Under the pieces are notes generated by a model. That model searched no databases, was not told the DNA's origin, and saw only the letters and a program-made list of their open reading frames with translations. Positions 1 to 6,867 of a DNA stretch of 9,115 nt are shown one piece after another; within the stretch, counting starts at the first letter, position 1; each line of letters starts with the position of its first letter. Source of the DNA: Bacteroidales bacterium (lineage in GTDB: Bacteria > Bacteroidota > Bacteroidia > Bacteroidales > 4484-276). Where the stretch lies: NCBI GenBank assembly GCA_029939965.1, contig JAOZRY010000098.1, positions 1 through 9,115 on the forward strand, read 5' to 3'. The position numbers and the translations under genes were made by a program.

Positions 1-162
1 TGCGCTCACCTTTACTCTTTGTATTTTGACTTCTCATAACGAAAAACTTTTGAATTAATCAGGCTAGGCGGATATTATTTCCGGATCAATAAAAAATACC
101 GTGCTATTGGTGTTTTTGATGGCAAAGATTTTATTGTTACCGAAGTTTCTGATCACCAGTAA
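1..162 (+). pseudogene. Possible 3' remnant of a RelE/ParE-fold toxin gene
   Basis: Frame 1 reads to a TAA at 160-162 and gives a C-terminal peptide containing GGYYFRINKKYRAIG, then FDGKDFIVTEVSDHQ. A run of 'FRIN..YRAIG', a short turn and a hydrophobic strand ending in a His-containing tail resembles the last beta strands of RelE/ParE/HigB-type mRNA interferases. The frame has an in-frame TAA at 37-39 and no ATG, GTG or TTG between that stop and 160, so it cannot be an intact gene as it stands. It is either a nonsense-mutated or frameshifted remnant whose 5' part lies before the window, or a chance match. No antitoxin gene is visible downstream; the next gene converges from the other strand. 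The similarity is recognised from memory of the fold's sequence pattern, so the family assignment is tentative. Confidence 0.3.
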
Positions 163-215
163 AATAGCGCAGAAAATAAATTACGATTCCCCACCTACCC
201 CTCTCCTCTTCTTCA

Positions 216-2657
216 TCAATGATCCAATCCGCTATCGTAATTCATATCCATATTATTATTTGATCTTTTTCGCTTATAATTATTCAGGCGGTAAGTAAGG
301 GTTATCATAAATGTGGGGCCTTCGTATTTGAACCAGGTGTGTGCCTTAAAATTGGTATCTTCACTGTCTTCGATATAAATGCCAGTGTCGAAAGTATTGT
401 GAGAGCGAAGTGCAACAGTAAGTTTGCGATTGAAGAAGTTTCGTTTTACAAAAAAATCGAAGTAGTAAAAATCTCTAACCTTGCCTTGCGGAAGAATAGA
501 TGGCCCGTAATACACCGTCATAAATTCGAGGAAAGTTTTCTTTTTAACAATAAATGTGGTTTTAAACCTTCCGTTCCATGCCAGGCTCGAATTATCTACA
601 TCATACCCACTTTTTAATGTGCCATTTATTTTATAATAATATACATTGGCCGAAATATTCATTCGCCACCAGGCCGCAATATTTATATTTCCCATTACAT
701 CAATACCTCCCGATAATTCACGATCCAGGTTTTCGTAACTCTGGTAAAAAATTCCATTTGTTTCGGAGGTCGTGGTGGTGATTGCATTTTTAGTATTTCT
801 GATGTAAAGTTCGGTGCTGAGCATCAAGGTTTGGTTGCGCATGTTATAGCCCAATTCCCACGAATCGGTAAAATCGGGCATAAGTTCGGGATTACCCATT
901 TGAAGCATATTCCGTCCGGTTGAATTCAATGCCGGCAGTAGCATCCATTGGTTAGGGCGGGTAATCCTTCGGCTGTAACTCAGCGTAATCTGCCGGTCAT
1001 TCTCCAGTGATTTGGACAAATGCACCGATGGGAATAAATTAACATCGTTGTAATTATATTCATTTTGCAACAATTTTTGCTCCAGCAACCGGTTGGCAAT
1101 TTCCATCCTCACCCCACCTTGTATGTCGATTCCTTTTACCTGTGTACCCACCGAAGCATATACTGCATTTATTTGCCTCGAAAAATCCATTTCGCCCGAG
1201 AGTGTACTATCGGTATTCCAATCTTCTCCCAAATCCAACCGGTATTTGTAAGTATATTTATTATCGGATTTTTTTGAATCATTTTGATAACCTACATCCA
1301 GGATCAGGTTTTTAGAAACAGGCAATGTATAATCAGTTTTAATTCGGAAGTGTTGGCGGGTAGCAATACTTTGCAGGTTTAAGTATTTGATTGTTTTGGG
1401 GATTACATTTCCGTCAACGCCAATATCATACCGCCCAATATTATTTGGAGTTTCGTTATCTAATCTTGAATAATAAAGGTATGCATCAATTTGATGGCCT
1501 TCCTTGTTAAACAAATGCCGGTAACCCACATCACCGTTCAGGTACTTATTGGTAACCAAAAACTCCTCATTTGCCCTAAGGAGCCTGTCATCAGGTTGAA
1601 AATTGTTGTACATTCTGATTTTGGAATCGATCGACCTGTCGAATTCCCACTGCCCGATTTCTGCATTAAAGCTGTATGAATTGTGTTCATCAGCATCATA
1701 CACGAGGCCACCATTTATTTTGTAATTCCGCCGGTATATATCTCTGTCGGAGGCAATGTTTTCGAAAAAGGTTGTATCGCCATTGTAAACCTCCCGGTCG
1801 TCGGTGCTTTCGGTTTGCTTTCGCTTGTTCGAGTATGCCCCTCCAAGATGTGTGGTGATTTTTTTTGCTCTTTTGTTTACCATCATACTTGCCGAATATT
1901 TATTGCCGGTTGCCAGAGTAGCTGCTACCTGCCCACTGGTGCCTGCTGATTTTTGTTTTTTCATTATCAGGTTAATGATTCCGGAAGTACCGGCTGCATC
2001 ATATTTTACCGATGGATTTGTAATCACTTCAATCTTTTCTACCGAACTTGCCTGAATTTGGTTTAGCGCATCGGATGGCTCCATTACAGAAGGGCGGCCA
2101 TCAATAAGCAGCGTAAAACTTGAGCTTCCCCTGAGCGAAACACTACCTGAAGCATCTACTTGTACCGAAGGTACATTGTGTAAAGCCTCCAACACAGCAG
2201 CTCCTTCGGCATTGATGTGCTCAGAAACATTTATAACTTTTTTGTCGATTTTAAAATCGATGTAATCGTTGTTGGCAACAATCTCGGCCTCCCCTAACAT
2301 AATACTTTCGGCTTGTAGCTTAATTTGCCCCAAATCAATTTCATCGCGCTTGGTTTGGATTTTAAGGTTCTCGATAGTTATTGTCTGATAACCAATAAAA
2401 TGAATATTTAATTTATAAGAACCTTTTTCGATATTATCGATAATAAAACTTCCATCGGCATTGGTGATGGTGCCGGTAAGAAAGTTGCTGTCGGCAGGAT
2501 TGAGCAACACCAGGTTGGCATACTCAATGGGTTTACCTGATGATTCGTCAACGATGGTTCCGCTAATTGTTGCTTTTTTTGGTGGGGATGCATACACCGT
2601 AGAAAACCCGCCAAAAAATAGTGCTGCCACCCATAAAATTGCAAATATTCTTTTCAT
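216..2657 (-). CDS. TonB-dependent-receptor-like outer membrane beta-barrel protein
   Basis: This 813-residue protein begins with a signal peptide (charged MKR, hydrophobic stretch 4-20, likely cleavage after the VYA at 21-23). Residues about 28-115 form a carboxypeptidase-regulatory-like domain (ISGTIVDESSGKPIEYANL, then an NADGSF motif and a GY near residue 90). Residues about 137-235 form a plug domain, with LRGSSSFTLLIDGRPS and a VEKIEVITNPSVKYDAAGTSGIINL stretch typical of receptor plugs. The rest is a beta-barrel rich in alternating aromatic strands, matching the OMP_b-brl_3 type. The last barrel strand is near FMITLTYRLNNYK and is followed by a basic, Asn-rich tail of about 18 residues. 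I see no clear TonB box. Members of this family sit in the outer membrane and most have no known substrate. The gene stands alone and diverges from a LytS/LytTR pair, which may control it. The ATG start at 2655-2657 fits the signal peptide. Confidence 0.9.
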   Translation of the reverse strand: MKRIFAILWVAALFFGGFSTVYASPPKKATISGTIVDESSGKPIEYANLVLLNPADSNFLTGTITNADGSFIIDNIEKGSYKLNIHFIGYQTITIENLKIQTKRDEIDLGQIKLQAESIMLGEAEIVANNDYIDFKIDKKVINVSEHINAEGAAVLEALHNVPSVQVDASGSVSLRGSSSFTLLIDGRPSVMEPSDALNQIQASSVEKIEVITNPSVKYDAAGTSGIINLIMKKQKSAGTSGQVAATLATGNKYSASMMVNKRAKKITTHLGGAYSNKRKQTESTDDREVYNGDTTFFENIASDRDIYRRNYKINGGLVYDADEHNSYSFNAEIGQWEFDRSIDSKIRMYNNFQPDDRLLRANEEFLVTNKYLNGDVGYRHLFNKEGHQIDAYLYYSRLDNETPNNIGRYDIGVDGNVIPKTIKYLNLQSIATRQHFRIKTDYTLPVSKNLILDVGYQNDSKKSDNKYTYKYRLDLGEDWNTDSTLSGEMDFSRQINAVYASVGTQVKGIDIQGGVRMEIANRLLEQKLLQNEYNYNDVNLFPSVHLSKSLENDRQITLSYSRRITRPNQWMLLPALNSTGRNMLQMGNPELMPDFTDSWELGYNMRNQTLMLSTELYIRNTKNAITTTTSETNGIFYQSYENLDRELSGGIDVMGNINIAAWWRMNISANVYYYKINGTLKSGYDVDNSSLAWNGRFKTTFIVKKKTFLEFMTVYYGPSILPQGKVRDFYYFDFFVKRNFFNRKLTVALRSHNTFDTGIYIEDSEDTNFKAHTWFKYEGPTFMITLTYRLNNYKRKRSNNNMDMNYDSGLDH

Positions 2658-2852
2658 GGTTTTTAAAATGTTTAATTATCTACAAAAAAAGAGTAAGCTT
2701 AGGAGCATTGCAAAAACAATCAACGATCCCTTAAAATAAATTTGCAAAATAAAAACGACCGATTGGTTTAGCAAAAACAGCATTTGATTGAAGAAATACA
2801 ATGCCTTGTTTATTAGTTGGGATTTATTGGACGAAAGCTACATAAAGATTTT

Positions 2853-2860
2853 TACATTTG
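2853..2860 (+). promoter_or_regulatory. Bacteroidota-type -7 element before the histidine kinase
   Basis: TACATTTG matches the TAnnTTTG -7 consensus exactly. A TTG at 2827-2829 lies 23 bases upstream and could serve as the -33 element. It would start transcription a few bases before the ATG at 2875, which supports that start over the TTG at 2788. A second exact match, TAAATTTG at 2737-2744, lies further upstream and could be an alternative promoter with a longer leader. No mapped transcript start is available. Confidence 0.4.
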
Positions 2861-2874
2861 TCCAAAAAAAAGTA

Positions 2875-3891
2875 ATGTTAAGTAAACGTGTTCAGGCATT
2901 TGTTCCTCTGTTTTTCTGGTTTCTGTTGATAGCCATAAAGCTAATAAGGATAATACCGATGTATGAGGGCGAAGATCTTATTTTTGGTCTCAACACAATC
3001 CTCTACACTACACCATTAGATGTTATTACCTTTTCATTATTCTACTATATTCTTATTCCAAACATTATTTACAAAAAACAATTAACCCTTACAATTGGCT
3101 CAACTTTGCTGTATTGGATATTGTATGGGTTGGTGTGGAGTTGGTTTTATAAAGCTGTAGGCCGTACGGTGAACTTCGAAGAGAGTGTTATTATTTATAA
3201 AGCCAGTCTGGGGCATACATTATTATACTCGCTTTATGCAGTTGTACTTCGGCTGTCGGTAGATTGGTTTAACAAATTTCAACACCAGCGCGAACTTGAA
3301 AAACAAAACAGCATAACTGAACTTGCCTTACTTCGCTCACAAATTAATCCACATTTTCTTTTCAACACCCTCAACAACATTCATTCGTTCAGCAGCCACG
3401 ACTCCGAAAAAACATCTTTTGCCATCATCAAATTATCCGAAATAATGAGGTATATGTTGTACGAGGCCAATGGTGAGAAGGTATTACTTGAAAAAGAAAT
3501 TGACTACATTAACAATTATATCGCACTACAAAAACTCAGATTTAAGGAGCGGGATTTTGTGAAATTTACCGTTGATGGCAAAACATTAAACATGCAAATA
3601 CCCCCCATGATATTTTTGCCATTTATCGAAAACGCATTTAAGCATGGTACGAGTAGCATTTCAAATGCCATCGAAATATATATCAGAATTCACAACAAAG
3701 AGATATACTTTAGATGCACCAATCAAATTAAGGCATTAACCGAAACCGAAAAAAATCAACCTGGTGGTCTGGGTATCAAAAATATAAAACGCCGTTTGGA
3801 TTTGCTATTCCCTTCTTCGCACATTTTGAATATTAAAAAGAGTAATAATGTTTATTTTGTTGAACTAATCATTTACCCTAATGCAAATTAA
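2875..3891 (+). CDS. LytS/YehU-type membrane sensor histidine kinase
   Basis: The protein is 338 residues from the ATG at 2875. An in-frame TTG at 2788 would add 29 residues, but the added stretch is not membrane-like and a promoter element lies inside it. There are four membrane helices (about 9-28, 47-66, 70-92 and 111-132), then a short coiled-coil linker. The His_kinase domain carries the phospho-acceptor motif QINPHFLFNTLNNIHSF with His160, an N box (FIENAFKHG, Asn253) and a G box (GGLGIKNIKRRLDLLFP, residues 297 onward) for ATP binding. This is the 4TM LytS-like architecture. It should autophosphorylate on His160 and pass the phosphate to the regulator encoded next, whose gene overlaps it by 11 bases. 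There is no extracytoplasmic sensor domain, so any signal is probably sensed within or near the membrane. The ligand is unknown. Confidence 0.93.
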   Translation: MLSKRVQAFVPLFFWFLLIAIKLIRIIPMYEGEDLIFGLNTILYTTPLDVITFSLFYYILIPNIIYKKQLTLTIGSTLLYWILYGLVWSWFYKAVGRTVNFEESVIIYKASLGHTLLYSLYAVVLRLSVDWFNKFQHQRELEKQNSITELALLRSQINPHFLFNTLNNIHSFSSHDSEKTSFAIIKLSEIMRYMLYEANGEKVLLEKEIDYINNYIALQKLRFKERDFVKFTVDGKTLNMQIPPMIFLPFIENAFKHGTSSISNAIEIYIRIHNKEIYFRCTNQIKALTETEKNQPGGLGIKNIKRRLDLLFPSSHILNIKKSNNVYFVELIIYPNAN

Positions 3892-4588
3892 TTGTATAGT
3901 AATAGACGATGAACTGCCGGCAATTGAGCAGATGGAGGAATATATTTTGCGTGTGCCATTTTTGAAGTTACTACGAAGTTTTGATAATGGTATTGAGCCA
4001 ATAAACTTTTTGCAATCTAATGCGGTTGATGTAATATTTCTGGATATTGAAATGGAAGGTTTTACAGGCCTGCAACTTATAAAAACCCTGCGGCATCCAC
4101 CAAAAATAATCCTCACCACGGCATACGATCAATATGCAATTAAAGCTTTTGATTTAAATGTTTCCGATTATTTACTCAAGCCCATTTCGTTTGAACGGTT
4201 TATGCAATCGATCGATAAAATCTTTGATTTATTTGCAAAAACAAAACCGACAAATACCCAAGAAGCGCAATACAAGCGCGATTACTTTTTTGTAAAAACA
4301 GAATTCAGGATGCAGCGTGTTGATTTTAACGACATCCTCTACATCGAAGGCATGAAAGAGTATTTGAGGATTCATACCACAATTGAGAAAATAATGACCC
4401 TGCAAAATTTCAAAAGTCTGGAAGAAGTATTGCCTGCCGATAATTTCATCAGGGTTCATAAATCGTATATGGTGGCCATTAACAAAATAAAAAGCGTAGA
4501 AAAAAACAGGATTTCGATTGCAGAAGAAATTATTCCTGTAAGCGACACCTACAAAGATTCGTTTTTGATGGTATTAAAAAAAGCCTGA
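3881..4588 (+). CDS. LytTR-family response regulator
   Basis: This 235-residue protein has an N-terminal receiver domain (about 1-118) with the acidic pair Asp9/Asp10, phospho-acceptor Asp55 in FLDIEM, conserved Thr80 in ILTTAY and Lys100 in LLKP. All the residues needed for phosphorylation are present. A C-terminal LytTR DNA-binding domain (about 137-233) shows the family pattern VDFNDILYIEGMKEYLRIHT, LEEVLP, FIRVHKSYMVAINKI and a final ISIAEEIIPVSDTYKDSF. Its ATG lies inside the last codons of the kinase gene, with an 11-base overlap that implies translational coupling and a shared transcript. As a LytTR protein it should bind paired direct repeats upstream of its targets. The divergent outer-membrane receptor gene is the nearest candidate. 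The stop codon TGA (4586-4588) lies within the left arm of a transcription terminator. Confidence 0.95.
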   Translation: MQINCIVIDDELPAIEQMEEYILRVPFLKLLRSFDNGIEPINFLQSNAVDVIFLDIEMEGFTGLQLIKTLRHPPKIILTTAYDQYAIKAFDLNVSDYLLKPISFERFMQSIDKIFDLFAKTKPTNTQEAQYKRDYFFVKTEFRMQRVDFNDILYIEGMKEYLRIHTTIEKIMTLQNFKSLEEVLPADNFIRVHKSYMVAINKIKSVEKNRISIAEEIIPVSDTYKDSFLMVLKKA

Positions 4589-4610
4589 TAGTGTTATCTA
4601 TCAGGCTTTT
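4576..4610. terminator. Bidirectional intrinsic terminator between the regulator and tRNA-Ser
   Basis: A perfect hairpin pairs GCCTGATAG (4583-4591) with CTATCAGGC (4598-4606) across a 6-base loop. Four further A-T pairs extend the base (4579-4582 with 4607-4610). It is flanked by an A run on the left (4576-4582) and a T run on the right (4607-4610), so it can act in both directions. On the + strand the U tract is short. On the - strand, which serves the tRNA, the tract is seven U. The regulator stop codon is inside the left arm. Confidence 0.85.
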
Positions 4611-4701
4611 GGCGGAGAAAGAGGGATTCGAACCCCCGGACCAACATAAGCCGGCCAACAGATTTCGAGTCTGCCCCGTTCGACCACTCCGGCATTTCTC
4701 C
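4610..4701 (-). tRNA. tRNA-Ser (anticodon CGA), CCA encoded
   Basis: On the - strand the acceptor arms are GGAGAAA (4695-4701) and TTTCTCC (4614-4620), with discriminator G and an encoded CCA (4610-4612). The anticodon stem is GCAGA/TCTGT and encloses the loop CTCGAAA, giving anticodon CGA, which reads the serine codon UCG. The T arm is GGGGG-TTCGAAT-CCCTC, with one G-U pair. A long variable arm (GGCC paired with GGTC) marks it as class II, as expected for serine, and the discriminator G also fits serine. The 3' A of CCA is shared with the T run of the adjoining terminator. The gene stands alone and is not part of a tRNA cluster in this window. Confidence 0.96.
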
Positions 4702-4705
4702 GCAG

Positions 4706-4713
4706 CAAAAGTA
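4706..4713 (-). promoter_or_regulatory. -7 promoter element of tRNA-Ser
   Basis: On the - strand TACTTTTG matches TAnnTTTG exactly and ends four bases before the mature tRNA 5' end at 4701. No clear TTG is seen at the -33 distance. The position implies that transcription begins at or within a few bases of the mature 5' end. Confidence 0.5.
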
Positions 4714-4805
4714 TAAAAAGTTTGGTATCCGGCCTCTTGATATTTGGAATGTTTTTGAAAAACAATGGATAGCTCTCTCAAAAAAAAAGTTTTCTAAGAA
4801 AGAGT

Positions 4806-6584
4806 TTAAAAATCAGAAGCCTCTTTGAGCTTTGCACGATACTGCCCAAACAGGTTTGCTTTGGAGATATACCCCAAATACTTTTCCTGCTTTATTACAG
4901 GCATATTATATTTGCCACTGGCCTGAAATTTCTGTGCAATCTCTTCCACAGTATCATCCGGCGAAATGCGGAAAACAGGAACAATCATAAGGTCTTTAAC
5001 TTTGGTGGTATCATAAATTTCGGGCTTAAACATTACGTGCCGCACATTATCCAAAATCACATGTCCCCTAAAATGACCCTTATCATCTACTACCGGAAAA
5101 ATATTCCGGTTCGATCCTTCAATCACATCTACCAAATTGCGCAATGTGGCTTCGAATGGTAAAACTTTAAAATCGGTTTCCATAAGCCCTGTAATATCAA
5201 GCATGGCAAGCACATTTTTATCCTGATGATGTGTACGCAATTCGCCTCGTTTGGCAAGCTGAATGGTATAAACCGAGTTGGGTGTAAAAAGTCTAATAGT
5301 CATAAAAGAGGTAACGGCGGTTATCATCAAAGGCATAAATAGCTCGTATCCTTCGGTAATTTCGGCAATTAAAAATATTGCTGTGAGAGGGGCATGAATT
5401 ACTCCTGCAATCATACCTGCCATACCCACAAGGGCAAAGTTTGTTTGTGATACATCGCCGCCGCCAAACAAATTAAAAATCAAGGCAAACAATAACCCCA
5501 CATGAGCTCCGATAAATAGTGTTGGAGCAAAAATCCCTCCAATACCCCCGGCTCCAAAAGTAAGCGATGTAGCAACTACCTTTAATAGTATAACCACAAA
5601 CATCAGGACTAATACTGCTGTTAGGTTGTCTTTTAAATCATAAAATAAACTATTATCAAAAAGGGTAATAGTGTCGCCCTGAAGACAAGAATTAGTAGCA
5701 GTGTATCCTTCGCCATAAAGGGATGGGAAAAGAAAAATTAATAAACCTAAAAAGCTGCCACCAACAATAAGCCTGATGTGCCAACCTTTTATTTTGTCAA
5801 ATATGTTTTGAAAAAAAATATAAACTTTTGTAAAATACAAGCTTACAAGACCAGTAAAAACACCCAATAAAACAAATAGCCAAGTGTCTTTCATTCTAAA
5901 AATTTGTTCTATATCCAAAGGATACAACACATCCTGACCCAGAAAAAAATAGGAGGTTAAGGCAGCAGTTACTGATGCCAGTAATAGTGGAATAAGCGAT
6001 GCTATGGTGAGGTCGAGCATGATGACCTCCACAGCAAAAACAATGGCTGCAATAGGCGATTTAAAAATGGCCGACATGGCTCCGGCACATGCCACAGCAA
6101 GGAGCGTTACGGTTTGTTTATAGCTTAAGTGCAAATATTTACCGATGTTGCTACCAATGGCCGCACCTGTAGCTACGGTAGGGCCTTCCAACCCAACAGA
6201 ACCACCAAAACCAACAGTAATCGAACTACTTATCATCGACGAAAACATGTTGTGCCGCTTCAGCACGCCCTTGGTCTTTGAAATTGCATAAAGTACACTC
6301 GGCACTCCATCGCCAACATACTGCCTTAGTACAAAACGAATAAAAAGCACTGTGATAATAATCCCAATAATGGGATAAAAAATATAAAGGACGTTATCGT
6401 ACTTTACATTAAATCCGGCGGTGAGAAGACCCTGAATAAAATGGACTGAATTTTTGATGATAACCGCAGCAAGCCCGCTCAAAAAACCAATGATTACGCT
6501 GAGCATCATCATGTATTGCCGGTCGTTGAGATACTTTCGGCGAAATCGTTGAATATGAAATAAAAGCCTGCGTTGTGGTTTCAT
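4806..6584 (-). CDS. ClC-family chloride channel/transporter with C-terminal CBS pair
   Basis: This 592-residue inner-membrane protein has a ClC core (about 25-445) and two CBS domains (about 465-520 and 532-582). The three anion-binding signatures are visible: GDGVP (91-95, usually GSGIP), GSVGLEGP (128-135) carrying the gating glutamate Glu133, and GIFAP (350-354). Tyr439 in SVYTIQL matches the anion-coordinating Tyr445 of E. coli ClcA. Two key positions differ from ClcA: the central serine is Asp92, and the inner proton-pathway glutamate (Glu203 in ClcA) is Val187, in VFAVEVIM. Valine there is typical of eukaryotic ClC channels, although some bacterial antiporters also lack an acid at this site. 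The CBS pair suggests regulation by nucleotide binding. The gene is alone on its strand, between the tRNA and a secreted-protein gene. Family assignment is firm, while the choice between channel and antiporter, and the preferred anion, are open. Confidence 0.93.
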   Translation of the reverse strand: MKPQRRLLFHIQRFRRKYLNDRQYMMMLSVIIGFLSGLAAVIIKNSVHFIQGLLTAGFNVKYDNVLYIFYPIIGIIITVLFIRFVLRQYVGDGVPSVLYAISKTKGVLKRHNMFSSMISSSITVGFGGSVGLEGPTVATGAAIGSNIGKYLHLSYKQTVTLLAVACAGAMSAIFKSPIAAIVFAVEVIMLDLTIASLIPLLLASVTAALTSYFFLGQDVLYPLDIEQIFRMKDTWLFVLLGVFTGLVSLYFTKVYIFFQNIFDKIKGWHIRLIVGGSFLGLLIFLFPSLYGEGYTATNSCLQGDTITLFDNSLFYDLKDNLTAVLVLMFVVILLKVVATSLTFGAGGIGGIFAPTLFIGAHVGLLFALIFNLFGGGDVSQTNFALVGMAGMIAGVIHAPLTAIFLIAEITEGYELFMPLMITAVTSFMTIRLFTPNSVYTIQLAKRGELRTHHQDKNVLAMLDITGLMETDFKVLPFEATLRNLVDVIEGSNRNIFPVVDDKGHFRGHVILDNVRHVMFKPEIYDTTKVKDLMIVPVFRISPDDTVEEIAQKFQASGKYNMPVIKQEKYLGYISKANLFGQYRAKLKEASDF

Positions 6585-6590
6585 TAGATT

Positions 6591-6617
6591 ATTGGCAAAA
6601 TAAATTTAATTGGCAAA
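6591..6617 (-). promoter_or_regulatory. Paired TTTGCCAAT repeats upstream of the ClC gene
   Basis: ATTGGCAAA occurs twice on the + strand (6591-6599 and 6609-6617), which reads TTTGCCAAT on the coding strand, 18 bases apart and starting 7 bases before the ATG. They lie where the promoter should be and may be an operator or degenerate -7 elements. No exact TAnnTTTG match is present, so the role is uncertain. Confidence 0.2.
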
Positions 6618-6720
6618 TTAAATACTTTGTTGGATGAAATGATGATATCGTAATAATTTAAAACCAATATAAATACCCTAAGCATAACAAGTTGGGAAAA
6701 AGATTGATAGGATTAATCAA

Positions 6721-6748
6721 TTTATGATTTGCGATTTATAATTTGCAA
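6721..6748. repeat. Two tandem copies of a 14-base AT-rich unit
   Basis: TTTATGATTTGCGA (6721-6734) is followed directly by TTTATAATTTGCAA (6735-6748), with 12 of 14 bases identical, and a third unit decays after TTTAT at 6749. It lies in the 283-base gap between the ClC gene and the secreted-protein gene. It may be simple slippage sequence. No function is evident. Confidence 0.55.
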
Positions 6749-6784
6749 TTTATTATTGAAACCGCAAAGCGGGAAACTGACAAC

Positions 6785-6828
6785 AAAAAATGGCCGATTA
6801 GAATTGTTATGTTCATAATCGGCCATTT
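6785..6828 (-). terminator. Intrinsic terminator of the secreted-protein gene
   Basis: The arms AAATGGCCGATTA (6788-6800) and TAATCGGCCATTT (6816-6828) are perfectly complementary over 13 bp with a 15-base loop. Read on the - strand the stem is followed by a run of six U (6785-6790). The stem begins 39 bases after the TAG stop of the gene at 6868, on the same strand. Confidence 0.82.
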
Positions 6829-6867
6829 CCGTGTTCTAAATCGTACGGCAAATTCGATGTGTTTTTG

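Noticed and set aside
101..298. 65-codon + strand frame rich in Leu and Ile
   Set aside because: It overlaps the C-terminal coding sequence of the receptor on the opposite strand and is out of frame with the toxin-like peptide. The hydrophobicity comes from AT-rich codons.
4702..4805. Terminator for the ClC gene in the long T tract downstream of its stop (- strand)
   Set aside because: The only stem before the T run is four base pairs (TTTC-TTA-GAAA), too weak to call.
6762..6772. Small palindrome CCGC-AAA-GCGG
   Set aside because: A four-base stem with no flanking signal is expected by chance in this gap.
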